From NCBI RefSeq assembly GCF_000224145.3, contig NC_020173.2, positions 997,674-1,061,673 of the forward strand: a DNA stretch of 64,000 nucleotides, read 5' to 3'. How positions within the stretch are numbered: position 1 is the first letter of the stretch; every line of letters starts with the position of its first letter. The position numbers and the translations under genes are program-made. The notes beneath the pieces were generated by a model. The model made no database searches and had not been told where the DNA came from. It worked only from the letters and a program-made list of their open reading frames with translations. This stretch comes from Ciona intestinalis. Taxonomy: Eukaryota; Chordata; Ascidiacea; Phlebobranchia; Cionidae. Below, one piece after another: positions 11,849-24,741 of the stretch.

Positions 11849-14800
11849 TCACGTACAATCATTCTCCGATGATAGCAAAATATTGGTCTTGTATTTACTA
11901 ATAAGGTTTCTTCTAGCTTTATGGTAGTTCAAGGCTTGGTATTTCACACGGTGTTGTCCGGGGAAGAAAGACCGCTTGATCGTAGAACATCTGCAGCGGA
12001 TCAAATGCACTAAAAAGAAACAACACAGTCGTTTTAAGCGTTTCAAGTAATACCAGATGGTTTTAAAGCTCGGAAGAAGATTCATTGGAGGCGGACGGAT
12101 GATCTCTCTTCGGAGGATACGAATCCACATCTTTGTTCTTTGAAACTTCCACTCTTTCTCTTCGTTTTCACTGGTCCTCTCGTACGATCTGGACATCATC
12201 GCAATCAGCATGTTCAGTAAAACTATAATGGCGATTACGTGATAAATTGCCAGCAGAGCTTTTGCAACATATTCCGTGAACAAGTGTTTTCCAGAAAGAG
12301 AAAGTTTGCTCATATCCAGTTGCCCAAACAAAGACCAAAACAAATCTATCATTGAATACCACACACTATGAAACATCGTGTTGATTTCCGGGCAAGAGGC
12401 AGTAGTATTCGTCAAGTTGCTCCTTACCCCGACATCACACGAGATTTCTTTTCCTTTTGGCGTCCCGTAAAACCAATACAGTTCCGTTAGAGCCAAAGCA
12501 AAAGCAAATAAAATAAAAGCAAAAATGCACAGAAATTGAACCACGTCTTTAACCATTCGGGCCAAGGAAATTTGAAGTGGTCCAAGTGTTCGATCTACTC
12601 TAGTCAGTCCAAGCAGACGTATGAACACAAATACATAAGCGCATGCCATTAGGCCTTCTGCTACCAATCGCCATTCAAACATGTACCACTCCGATCTAGG
12701 TGGACGCTGCTGGACGGGAACTTGGTGATACTTGACGTAATCGACAATTCTGCGCGTTTAAAGTTGACTGTAGCATTAATATTGCGGGTATGGTCAGCAT
12801 ATCCACAAAGACATGATTTTGCTTACTTGATTTATATATATACGTACCGAAATGCATAGTTGAATGCGAACAATATTGTTGCCCATAAGTCAAGATGGTT
12901 CCATGGGTCAAAGAAATAACTTTCTAATCCACGTTTATTTAATTCATTTATTTCTTGAACAAATTTTCCCATCACCCAAATCAATATAAGCACCTCCCAG
13001 GTAGTTGGTGGTGCAGCTGAAAAGAATAATATATAGTTATATATAGTACAGTGGGGTAAGATAAGACATGTTTTTATTCTCCTTTTTCATTTGGCAGTAA
13101 ACAAAAAATATTTACACAAAAATATGACTGTAGTGCCGCGACCTAAAAGAGTTTTAAACTGTTCAATCACGATCAGGAAATATTGGGATTTAGTTCCTAA
13201 TGGTATGCCATCTTATCCCACACTACTATATATTATAGTATAGTGGGGTGGGAAAAAATAGGATACCTTTAGCACCTAATATCCAAATATTCTAATCGTG
13301 TTTTAAACAGTTATAACAATGGTCTATGGGAGTCGTGAAGAAATACGGTTTTATATTTCTTTAAATGTTTTTTGTTTACTACCTAATGGGATGAGAAAAT
13401 AGAACGAAAAGGTGTTTCATCTTCCCCCACTCTACTATATAAAAACACAAAGTCCTATTGGTTTGTCTTCGGTTTTATGCGGTCGATTTTAAATACCTAC
13501 AACCGACGAATGTAGTTGTTTTGTAGCATAGTGTAACGACTTACCTAAGTATTCCAAATGCATTTTTTTGTTTGAGATATTCGTGACGAGAAATACAACA
13601 AACAGAAACTCTGACATCATGCGACAATCGTATGACGTACACGGATATGTTATTAGTCCTGTAATAAACAACATGGAAATACATTGTGGTCGCATATACG
13701 CTGTAAATAAGTTTTACTTCCTGCTCTACTTTTGGGGTTTATTATGTTGAAGATACTAAGAACAGGAAACATCAACGCGAGCATAATTCTTGTCAAATAG
13801 AACGTGATATGATTTCCCGTGCGAAAGAATGGCGTGTTTCTGTAGGTTAGATGCTCGATGGCTAACTGTGAGAAAAGTTATAAAAGTAACAGTTATACAT
13901 GTGGTATAGGACATAGTACCTAACTTAATGAATAGTGGGTGGGAGAAAACCGGAAACCTTTTTATTCCATTTTCTCGTCCCATTTGGTCGTAAAAAAGAA
14001 CATTCAAAGAATTATAAAATCGCATCTTTACAACTTTTATAAACTGTTGTTTTTGTTTTAAACGCGATCTTTGATAACACTGTGCTAAAGATGTCTTCCC
14101 CCACCCTACTGTACATTATATAGTTTGTACAAAACAACTAAAATGTTTTACCTGTGGGTTATGGTGTGTGACAAAATTAACTAATTTATAGTCGCAAGCT
14201 TTCTCTAGCATTCTAACTCTTGTACCGATACCGATTTCTTCTAGTCCGTTGTTAATGTCACACTCAGGCGACGATTGAAAAATGTACTTCAATGTCTCTG
14301 TCCTTGCTCTCTTGTCGTAGTCGTACTCAAAAATAGCAGCCAAATCCGCCGATGTTTTAATCTAAATTAATGTGCAATTTTGCGAACGTTTGGATTGAAA
14401 AGTTTAATTGTAAGGTTGGCTAATGTATAATTGCTTTAAGATTGCTGCTAGTAATATAATGATACCTGATCTAGTAGTTTGCACATGAATTTTTCCACGT
14501 CTTCAACAAGTTGTAGATAAAAGTTACTGAACTCATGTTCAACTTTAGCGAGTTGTCGCAACTCGTAAATATGCTTAATGCAATATAAGAATGTATCAAA
14601 GTTTCGGTCCGCCTGTATTAATAGGTATTCGTATATAAACTTGGAACGAGCTATTAATTTGTTAACTTTGCCTACATCGCCTAATGCCAGGATATATGCT
14701 GGACTGGATCTTGCTTTTGAAATCATTTGCAAGTGATACGAATCCTCCAAAACGAAGTGCATGTTATTTTGTGGTGGTTTCTGCAAGTAAAATATGGAAA

Positions 14801-17518
14801 ATTTATATAGATACTCAAGGTGTGCTTTGTGTAAAACAAAACCATGTTAGCCTATTCCAACCTCTATTTCAATGGGAAGCTTTGTTTGCAAATACGAAAG
14901 GATTTCGTAATTGTTGTGGTAGGCTGCCAGTATTTGAGGTGTAGTGCCTGCCGGAAAAGCTTGATTGGAACCACAAATTTTCAGGTTACTGTCAGCTTCC
15001 CTCTTTAGTAGTAGTTTTACCCCTTCAAGGAAATTGCAAGCGATTGCGAAATACAAGCAATGGTCTTTCAAGATCTGTTATTACGCTTAAAGTAAATACA
15101 ATTTTTTGTCTCCTTATAATATATAGTAAGGGGGGTTGAGACGGAACACCTTTACCACACAATAGCAAAATATTTCTATCGTATTTTAAACAATTAACAA
15201 CGGTTTATGGAAGTCGTGAGGATACGGTTTTATAACTCTTTGAATGTTCTCTGTTTGCTACCAAATGAGACGAGAAATACTATGGTAAGTTGTCCCATCT
15301 TCCCCACTTTATACTATATATAAAAATTTCCATCTCCTGATAGTATACTTATATATGCACATATCGTTACTAAACTGCAACATCACTTTACCTTTATTTT
15401 CTCGTTCTTAATTATGTCTTCACTCAAAAGAAGCTCAAGCATTTTAATGTCCTTGTTTTCAACTGCGATTCGCAAAGGTCCTCTCATCTGCTCGTCGCAC
15501 GCTTGCTGACACGAGAATTTCGAGTATTCTTCTTTTTTTAACAGGGCGAAGATTGATTCGACTTCTCTCCAGTCTCTGGACTTTACTTTAGCGATCAGTA
15601 ACTTGTCTATTGAACCTTTCCTAAACAAAAATGCAGATATTGACGCTGTTGATAGTTATTATGTCTGTTGATAGATATTGTAACTCGTAAGCTGGCACGA
15701 GGTGTTAAACCCGTGTTATAACGACTGTCGTTTTCCGGCCACGCGAGGATAAAGTAAGTTACATTCATTCATTCATTCATTCATTATCGTAAATATAGTG
15801 GGGTGGGGGAAGTTTGGACACCTTTAGCACAAAATATATAAATATCCTGATCGTAATTTAAACAATTACCAACGGTCTATGAAAGTCGCGAGGACAAGGT
15901 TTTATAATTCATTGAATGTTCTTTGTTTACTACTAAAATGTACGAGAAAATGGAATGAAAAGGTGACCCATCTTCCCCCATCCTACTATATATAAAAAAA
16001 GCATGCTTCTAGTTTTGTATATAGGTACTCTGACAATTCTGTCTATATTGATTACGATTATTTAAATAATAAAATATGTTAACTGTGTTGAATCCCCAAA
16101 CCATTGTATAAGATGTGAACATGTTTTATACTTTATGTTTCGCAACAATTACGACCACTTTGTATTTTGGGAAACCATTTTGCCCCCTTCTAATGTTGAA
16201 GTTCAAATAAATAGTTTTGCTGTTTTTACATCTGCATACAACCGGCCTATTTATCGAGCCATCTACTTTTAAGCGTAATGCGTCTTCGGAAATTGTTCGG
16301 TACGCATATTTGAACCATAGTTGTACTATAGTACTCTGGAGTAAGATGGGGAATATATCTTTAGCACATAACATACACATGACATACATATATATTAATC
16401 GTGTTTTAAACAATAACAACGGTCTATAGGAGTCGTGAGGATACGGTTTTATAATTCCTTGAATGTTCTTTTTTTTATTTCCGAATTGAACACACTTAAT
16501 CCCCATTGCATGTCTGACAAGCGTGAATATGTCTACAATAATCAAATTAAACTTCACCATCATTCCCTCATCGTGCGCGCTTCATTACGATTACCAAACA
16601 ACCTTCGTCGTGTGAGTCGGAGAACCAGCAGTAGGACTCGGTCATGATCGTCTGTCGCAGGTATATGCGGAATGTGTTTTGTTTGCATGACTTAATTAAT
16701 TAGTCATAACAGGCAGCACTTCAATATTGTTTACAAACAGAATTACCAGTCTGGCGAGGCAAGAATCTGTCGGATTTTGCATCCGGCTTCAATCTTTTCT
16801 CTGAGTTCGTTTTGCATCTTCATTTCTCTCTTCTTCTGCTGCTTTAACTCCCACTGTTCAGCTGGACTCATTTGTTCCAGTGCCGCGACCACAACTGGAT
16901 AAATTTTAACACAAGATTGTTTAGGCTTTAGCAACGTAAAATACTACAGACTCTTAACCAGAACAAACCAAAATATGATCTATTGAATATATAAAATATT
17001 TTTCGTCAATTACAGTATCTGCCGCATCCGATAAATATTGAAATAAGAAACTTACCAATTTCGGGTTCAATGCATACTATAACTTCATCATCGTGATTCG
17101 ATTTCTCTTCAGATGTTGAAGATTTATCTAAACTTGGTGACAAAGAAGTCCCTGAATTGTTTAGGCTTGAAAAGGATGATGAAATTTGTGTAACAGGGAC
17201 ACCTGTATGTACAGAAAGCATGTTTAGTTTTTTTTTTAAATTCAACTCAATATTGAACAACTCTCAGTTTTTGTATAACATCGCCATTTTATGCTTGGTG
17301 AAATAGGTTTGGGTTACATATATCATATTCTTTGAGATATATTATAGATCAGGCTTGTCAAAATCAAACTCGTGTTATGTGATAAAAAATGTTACACATA
17401 TTGTCTCACCTTCATCTTCCATAGGGTGCAGCTCAACGTTGTTAGAATTCGTAAAAGGTTTCAAGATGTTTCCATTTCCCTCCGTTACTACTTTAACCAG
17501 TGACGTATCTTTTTCCAT
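11849..17518 (-). CDS. TRPC-like cation channel, copy 1 (intact)
   Basis: Predicted 879-aa TRP channel of the canonical (TRPC) type, a non-selective plasma-membrane cation channel family usually gated downstream of phospholipase C. Coding exons, 5' to 3': 17518-17410, 17202-17056, 16894-16747, 15620-15392, 15074-14862, 14780-14676, 14612-14466, 14361-14152, 13865-13718, 13658-13545, 13016-12848, 12749-11849. They sum to 2640 nt, a multiple of three. Residues 1-85 are Ser/Thr-rich and acidic; 86-134 form a charged helix (QQKKREMKMQNELREK); about 135-282 are ankyrin-like (AAYHNNYEIL); 283-366 match the TRPC linker (VEHEF, KLLDQ). Membrane segments follow. The pore carries the TRPC signature LFWSLFG, then VLLNMLIAMMSRSYE, the TRP box EWKFQRTK and the proline box PPPMNLLP. 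Introns contain many miniature elements. Exon 1 is chosen from the first ATG aligned with copy 2. Subfamily assignment is firm; the physiological role is unknown. Confidence 0.88.
13042..13231 (-). mobile_element. Miniature element A, copy 1
   Basis: TATAGTACAGTGGGG start and CCCACACTACTATA end form the terminal inverted repeats; lies in a TRPC copy 1 intron, next to copy 2. Confidence 0.75.
13234..13440 (+). mobile_element. Miniature element A, copy 2
   Basis: Full copy abutting the previous one in opposite orientation. Ends TATAGTATAGTGGGGTGGG and CTTCCCCCACTCTACTATA. Confidence 0.8.
13931..14114 (-). mobile_element. Miniature element A, copy 3
   Basis: AATAGTGGGTGGGAG start and CTTCCCCCACCCTACTGTA end, with the usual internal core, in a TRPC copy 1 intron. 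Confidence 0.75.
15122..15320 (+). mobile_element. Miniature element A, copy 4
   Basis: TATAGTAAGGGGGGTTGAG start, CATCTTCCCCACTTTATACTATA end; intronic in TRPC copy 1. The end carries a few extra bases before the terminal TATA. Confidence 0.7.
15681..15785 (+). mobile_element. SINE 3' end with CATT tail
   Basis: Shares TAACTCGTAAGCTGGCACGA and the CGCGAGGATAAAGTAAGTTAC block with copies near 41.7, 43.8, 49.3 and 57.4 kb, and ends in five CATT units. Truncated at its 5' side. Confidence 0.75.
15794..15991 (+). mobile_element. Miniature element A, copy 5
   Basis: Starts within 10 bp of the SINE tail. Ends TATAGTGGGGTGGGGGAAG and CTTCCCCCATCCTACTATA. Confidence 0.8.
16327..16478 (+). mobile_element. 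Miniature element A, copy 6 (truncated)
   Basis: Left end and internal core are present (GTGTTTTAAACAATAACAAC). It breaks off after the AATGTTCTTT segment, so the right inverted repeat is lost. Confidence 0.65.
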
Positions 17519-18886
17519 TGAAACTATATAGACAATACCGTTTATAGACAGTCGTTTGTCACCCTGTATATCACCTTGTATTTTCGTGACGATCAGTAAT
17601 AAAGACTTACGACGGTATATTCTGCATTGGTCTAACTTTACTAAACAAACATTGTTATGTATTTAACGTTCTTATATCATTTTAAAAGCTTGCTTTTAAA
17701 ACTTTCCATTCGCTTTATTTTCGGTTTTAGTCTAATGGCAACTAAACACTCACTTCACGACAGGATGCGCCTAAAACCACACATAGTTCGTAGTGTAACA
17801 GATCACGTAGTCAGTGATACAGAAAATGTTAAATTATAAAATGTACCCTGAATATGCATACTTAATCATTCACTCAAGCTTTAAACGTTTTTGCTATTTA
17901 AAGCCTGTCTGCGCAATATACGCTTATTATAGCTTTGCAAGCAGCGCAGACTTATGGTGAAATCAGCGAACCGGCAAGTTGTTTATAAATATGACCGACT
18001 TGGCGTGTAGTTTCTGTTTTGAAATGAAAACAAGAACGTAAAGCAGGTGATCATTGGGTATTAATCGTTGCAGTTCTATACAAATATTTATTGCTATTCT
18101 ATGCAAAGATAGATTAAAGCATTAAAGTAACAGATTCGCAATATTTTTCATTAAATATTTGAATAGTGTATACTACGCATTACTACAGTGTACTACGGTT
18201 CAAGATAAATATTCATAGTTTACATATATGTGGAGGTATATAGAACTAACCGGTCTTACACCAAGCGCTGAAGGGATTAATCGAGAAGGGTGGGAAAGAC
18301 GGGGCACTTGATATCTAAATATGCCGAACGTGAAAGTTAAACCGTTAACAACGGTCTATGAGAGTCGCGAGTATACGGTTTTATAACTCTTTCAATGTTA
18401 TTTGTTTACCAGTTGGGACGAAAAACAAGAATAAAAAGGTGTCTCATTTTTCCCCACCCTACTATACATTGATAGAAAGGTGCATTAATAGGCTATAAAG
18501 GTTCCGTCATATTTAAGTTGCATATATGTTTGACTTGCTTTGTAATCATTTTCTGTCAAACTTTTGCTGCGAATATATTTTCTTCTCTTTTATAAATTTC
18601 AATCAGAAAAGTTTAGCAGTTTTATTATTTTAGCATTGTTTGCAAAATCTTTGGATTCGAAACATTATGTCGGTGCAAGACGGCTCAAGGAGTATTTGAG
18701 ACATGTCACTTGTAGAGTCGTCTATTCTTGACCAGCCAGTTTCTGATGCCAACATAACATAAGTTTGTATCTTGTGACAAGACGTCTTCTAGCTTTGATT
18801 ACCCAATTGGCAGGAAACTTAGTCAAAACAACAAACAAAAGTTCCTGCGGTTTCCTCAGGAGTATATTTACAAACACACTATACTA
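17519..18886. other. Intergenic between the two TRPC copies
   Basis: 5' flank of copy 1 and 3' flank of copy 2. The block at about 17950-18007 (GAAATCAGCGAACCGGCAAG) resembles a block at about 26005-26062 upstream of copy 2, suggesting part of the promoter region was duplicated along with the gene. One miniature element is present. Confidence 0.5.
18284..18467 (+). mobile_element. Miniature element A, copy 7
   Basis: Right end CCCCACCCTACTATAC is clear; the left end is decayed (GAAGGGTGGGAAAGACGGGG). Confidence 0.7.
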
Positions 18887-21800
18887 CAGAACATTATAGA
18901 TAGGAGTAATTCACGTGCAGGTTATAGCAGTTGATTTAAATACATATGCAAACTTGTTCCTTCACGTACAAACATTCTCCGATGATAGCAAAATATTGGT
19001 CTTGTATCTACTAATAAGGTTTCTTCTAGCTTTATGGTAGTTAACAGCGTTGTACTTTGGCACGTAATTTCCTACATACCAATTTATCCGTTTGATGTTT
19101 CTCCATCTGCAGCGGACAAGATTTTTGAGAAAATACCAGATATACTTTCTGGCAGAATTTAAGTAATACGAGACGGTTTCTAAACAAGGAAGTAGATTCA
19201 TGGGAGGCGGACGGATGATCTCTTTCCGGAGGATACGAATCCACATCTTCGTTCTTTGAAACTTCCACTCTTTCTCTTCGTTTTCACTGGTCCTCTCATA
19301 CGATCTGGACATCATCGCAATCAGCATGTTCAGTAAAACTATAATGGCGATTATGTGATAAATTGCCAGCAGAACTTTTGCAACATATTCCGTGAACAAG
19401 TGTTTTCCAGAAAGAGAAAGATTGCCAATATCCATTTGTCCAAACAAAGCCCAAAACAGCTCAACGATAGAATTCCAAACGCCTTGGAAATACGGATTGC
19501 CTTTGGTGCAGGGAGAGTTGCGTTTAGTGTTGAGTTGGACTTCTCTAACCTGTCACAGAAGATTTCTTTTCCCTTTGCAGTTCCATAAAACCAATACAGC
19601 TCGGCCAGAGCTAGAGCAAATGCGAACATGATGAAACCAAAGATGCACAAAAACTGAATTACGTCAATAATCATTCGGGCCAAGGAAATTTGAAGTGGTC
19701 CAAGTGCTCGGTTTACTCTCGTAAGTCCAAGAAGTCGCATGAACACGAAAACATAAGCGCATGCTATAAGAATTTCTGCTACTAATCGCCATTCAAACAT
19801 GTTCCACTCTGATCTAGGTGGACGTTGCTGGAACGGTACTTCTTTATACTTGACGTAATCAACGATTCTGCGAATTCACATAGAAAAAAAGTTTTTTAAA
19901 AAGTGTGACTCTAGAATAAGCACCAGCTACGCGCTTAACAACCAACTAATTGTGCGGCCCGATGTTTCAGACGTTAAAGGTATTGTTTATGCCTATTTCG
20001 AATATACGTACCGAAAGGCATAGCATGACGCAAACAATATTATCGCCAATAAATCAAGGTGGTTCCACGGGTCCATTAAATAGCTCTTTAACCCACGTTT
20101 AAAAACTTCTTGGATTTCTTGAACCCATTTCCCCAGCACCCAAAGTAGAATGAGCAATTCCCACACAGTCGGTGGTGCGCCTGAAATATTAGTTATATAT
20201 ATGTAACTGAGTTCATTCACTTTAGTTTGCACAAACATGTAAAAACTACCATTGACTATGCAGTAATCGGGCGGACAAAGAACTAATAAATTGGTATTGG
20301 TGTGTACAGAAGTAAAACTCTATCGGAAGCACGACATCTGCGAATTGCTTTTAATCGGTGAAAAAAAAACTTTTTCTGTAGATTGAACAGGCCTATCAGC
20401 AGTTGAGTGAAACCATTTAAATGTCCATTACAATAGCATGCTAGACACAGGCATGTGCCTTTGTTCATGTATAATGGTGTGTACCCAATATTGTAGGATG
20501 TATAACTTTAAATCATTTGAAGAATTATTAATAACCCAGCATAATACTATTTCTTAATATTTCTGATGTTCTATATGTTTATGACTGTTTAAAAAATATT
20601 TTGAATTGATATTTTTAATAGTATCATGTGATACAGCTTACCTAAATATTCCAAGTTTTCATTCTTTGTGGAAATATTTGTCACAAGAAATACAACAAAC
20701 AGAAACTCTGACATCATTCGACAATCGTATGACGTACATGGGTATGTTATCAGTCCTGTAAAATATTAAACAAATTTCTAAAGAAACCATAACGTTTATT
20801 AAAAACAGGAGAGCAGAGCTCTAATGAACAGGCACGTAAAATATAAAATGACTGATACAAAAAAGGTGTATATATGCGCGTTGTAAAAATATACAGCGAC
20901 TACGTGTGCATTAAACGATTACTTACTTCCAGGTTTACTCTTGGGTGCCACTATATTGAAGATACTAAGTACAGGAAACATCAACGCGAGCATAATTCTT
21001 GTCAAATAGAACGTGATATGATTTCCCGTACGAAAGAATGGCGTGTTTCTGTATGTTAGATGCTCGACTGCCAACTATAGAAGATAAAACAGCTACACAC
21101 AACCAAGTATTAATTTTATAATATACGAACTATTAGCTTGTATATATTTCACCTGTGCGTTATGGTGCGTCACAAAGTTGACAATTTTATTTTCGCAAGC
21201 GTCCTCCAGCATTCTCAACCTTGTACCAACACCAACTTCTACAATCCCAGAGTCAGGGTCATCGGCAGATGAAGTTTGGTGAATGTACTTCAATGTTTGT
21301 GTCCTGGCTGTTTTGTCGTAGTTATACTCGAAAATTTCGGCCAAATCCGACGACGACTCGATCTAAGTTGTTAAACATATAAATGTTTGCTTTGCACAGA
21401 ATGCACCTATCGTGCAAGTACCATATACACATTTAGTTCTATTTCGTTTTCTTTCACAGTACCTGGTCTAGTAGTTTGCACATGAATTTTTCCACGTCTT
21501 CAACAAGTTGTAGATAAAATTCACTGAACTCATGTTCAACTTTAGCAAGGTGTCGCAACTCGTTCACAATTTCAATGCAATACTCAAACGTGTCGAATTT
21601 TCTGTCGTCCTGTGTAATGTGTCAAACATCTTTAAGAACGTGTTTTAAACACATGTACGTATATTTTCTAGGAACAGATCGCTTGGTGTTTAACGTATTG
21701 ATTTTATTAAAACTAACGTTTCGTCTGCTATACGACGAGAATTTATTTGGATTACCTCCAAGGACCAAGGTTATGGCATTATAGTAACAGAAAACACTTT

Positions 21801-21944
21801 TCTTACGTCGCTTAGTGCCACTATGTAAGCTGGAGTTGACCTTGCCTTTGAAATAATTTGCAAGCGGTACGAGTCTTCCCAAACAAAATGCATGTTATTG
21901 GTTGGTGGTTTCTGCAGATAAAAGTATATCACTCAGAGAAAAAT

Positions 21945-22232
21945 AAGGCAGCAACCCATGGATCGTTGACTTAGTACGAGACCTCCCTGGACAAAAGAAA
22001 GCGACCAGAGGCTTATATGCAGGCATCAATACAGGCGTATGTGTGCTTGGGCAAAAGCCGAATGGCAATTGCTTAAATCCAATGGCCCATTGTTGTTTAT
22101 TTACAAGTTATAAATAATACAGACAGAAAACATATTAAAACTCATAAAATCGTGTATACTTAGTAACTTGTAAGCGGGCACAGTATGGCAAGCATTTGGC
22201 AGTCGTATTTTAATGACTGGCGATAATAAATA
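21945..22232 (+). mobile_element. SINE copy inside TRPC copy 2 intron
   Basis: Shares GTGTGCTTGGGCAAA in its body and TTAGTAACTTGTAAGCGGGC near its 3' end with the other SINE copies. Degraded; boundaries approximate. Confidence 0.6.
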
Positions 22233-22574
22233 GATTAGAATTACCTCTATTTTAATGGAAACTATTGTTTGTAAATAAGTGAGGATTTCGTAATTGTTGT
22301 GATAGGCTGCCAGCATTTGAGGTGTAGTACCTTCTATAAAACCATGACCGGATTTGCGAACCCTCAATTCATCTTTATTTTCCAACTTCAGCAGTAACTT
22401 CACCCCTTCAAGGTAATTGCTCGCAATTGCAGTGTACAAGCAACACTCTTTAAAGAGCTGGAAACGGCAAATGGTTTAGTTATGCTCTATAGCCAACGTC
22501 GGTATAAAATATCGTTTGCTACAATACTAATAAAAATAACTCTGGCCCGTGGCAAATTGATATATAATGATACA

Positions 22575-23023
22575 TATAGTACAGGGGGGGGGGGTAATAC
22601 GGGAATCCTAAGTACATAAAGCTACCCACTATTTTCAAAGTCAAAATATATCGCGGCTTTTTGGGTGATTAAAATAAATTAGTACTATATAAATTTATCA
22701 AACCTTTATTAATTGACAACAACTCAAAGAAATATATAAAAACACACAAGTGAGTTTTAATATGATTCAATGAGCATTCAAAATGAGTATATTATGCTTT
22801 TTTCAGCCATTGAAATAATGTTGTAGTCGTTTAACACCGATTCGTAATACTAACAGCAGTAATCGTCTTTGCCACGCATTTCGTTGGATCGTGAGAATAT
22901 ACTGTCGAATAATCCTGTAACATATTTGTCTAACATCAAATGGGTACCCCGTAAAAGAAGATTTTTTAAAAAAGTCCCGTCTTACGCCACAAGTCTCGTC
23001 TCCCCCTACCCTATATACTATAT
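22575..23023 (+). mobile_element. Miniature element B (long relative), copy 1
   Basis: Starts TATAGTACAGGGGGGGGGG and ends CTACCCTATATACTATA like element A, but is about 450 bp with different internal sequence (for example TTGAAATAATGTTGTAGTCG). The interior recurs near 27020-27075 and in part near 26350 and 39450. Confidence 0.65.
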
Positions 23024-23714
23024 TAATATTGCATTAATTGCCACATCGGAATATTACCCTTATCTTCTCTTGGTTAAATATTGGATCACTTATCAGCAGC
23101 TCTAGCATTTTAGTATCACGGTTTTCAACGGCAATTCGAAGAGGCCTTCTCTTTTTTTCATCTTGCACGCCGTAGAAGTACTCGTCACTATATTCTTCTT
23201 GTTTAAGTATGGCAAAGATGGCCTCGACTTCTCTCCAATCTCCGGACGTTACTTTAGCGATTAGTAGCTTTGGTATTGAACCATCCCTAAAGTACCACAC
23301 ATTTGTTGAACCTGACAGCTTTAATTAGCACATTTTTAATTAATATTAAAAAAACTAATACGAATTACCAGTCCGGCGAGGCAAGAATCTGTCGGATTCT
23401 GCATCCGGCTTCAATCTTTTCTCTGAGTTCGTTTTGCATCTTCATTTCTCTCTTCTTCTGCTGCTTTAACTCCCACTGTTGAGCTGGACTCATTTGCTCC
23501 AGTGCCGCGACCACAACTGGATAAATTTTAACACAAACACATTGGGTATACCGGCCGGCATGTAAACTATCGGTGTCATCAATTCAACGTAACGTTTCTT
23601 ACTTTGTCAAGCGAAATAGTGACCAATGATTAGTTCAATAAATAAGTGATGGTTATACTGGGAAATACAAATGCTCATCTGCAATACCCGCCGTCTACTA
23701 TTCAAGCACTGTTG

Positions 23715-23877
23715 TATTAGTAGGTATTACATTCTGATCGTGTTTCAAACAAATAATAACGTTCTAGGGGAGTCATGAGGATACGGATTTATAATTCTTT
23801 AAATATTCTTTGTTTACTACCAAATAGGACGGAAAATAGAATAAAAGATGTTCCATCTTCCCCCCCACCCTATTATA
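23715..23877 (+). mobile_element. Miniature element A, copy 8 (5' decayed)
   Basis: Internal core GATCGTGTTTCAAAC and right end CTTCCCCCCCACCCTATTATA are present; the left inverted repeat is decayed. Confidence 0.65.
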
Positions 23878-24040
23878 TTTAACAGATATTATGAGTTTAC
23901 CAATTTCGCGCTCGATAGATGGTTTTACTTCATGATGATTCGATCCCTCTTCAAATGAAGATGTTGAAGATTTATCTGAACTTGATGATGACGAAGAATG
24001 AGTTTCATGAACTTCTGCAAAAATGTAAAATTTTATCTTA

Positions 24041-24237
24041 TATTAGGGTGGGGGAAGATGGGACAACTTTAGAACATAATATTCAAATATCCTGATCGTG
24101 TTTTAAACATTTAACAACGATATATAGGAGTCGTGAGAATAAGGTTTTATATTTCTTTGATTGTTCTTTGTTTTCTACCAAATGGGTCGAGAAAATAGAA
24201 TAAAAAGGTGTCCCATCTTTCCTCACCCTACTATATA
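24041..24237 (+). mobile_element. Miniature element A, copy 9
   Basis: TATTAGGGTGGGGGAAGATG start and CTTTCCTCACCCTACTATA end; in intron 1 of TRPC copy 2. Confidence 0.8.
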
Positions 24238-24537
24238 ATATTTAAAAGGTTTAAACGTATGCATGCAGTTTTGCACATTCCCACATATAAACAACACGGT
24301 TTAAAGATAGGGAACACTCGAAACCATTTGGAACAATCACATATATCGCTTGATAAATCAGGTTGTTTACTACTCACTGAACGTTTAGGTGACAAACATT
24401 GATGATAAATGGGTATGTTTAAGATTGCAATATTACGTATACAAGCATGTTGATTCATATATAGTCGTGCAAATAAACAATTAGTCACACAGTTGGATTC
24501 TTACATGTGTATTTATAATCGCACAATAACATTTTTT

Positions 24538-24741
24538 ATATAGTAGGGTGGGGAAAGATGGAACACCTTTAGCACATAATATCCAAATATCCTGGCCGTG
24601 CTTTAAACAACTAACAACGGTTTATGTATGGGAGCCGTGAGGATGCGATTTTTTATTTCTTTAAATGTTATTTGTTTACTACCAAATGGGACGAAAAAAT
24701 AGTGTGCTAATGACGTGTCCTTTCTTCCCCGTATACTATAT
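24538..24741 (+). mobile_element. Miniature element A, copy 10
   Basis: TATATAGTAGGGTGGGGAAA start, CTTCCCCGTATACTATA end; in intron 1 of TRPC copy 2. Confidence 0.8.

Noticed and set aside
16126-16563. 145-codon open frame inside a TRPC copy 1 intron
   Set aside because: Its middle lies on a miniature element remnant (16327-16478) and it does not appear in the paralogous intron of copy 2.
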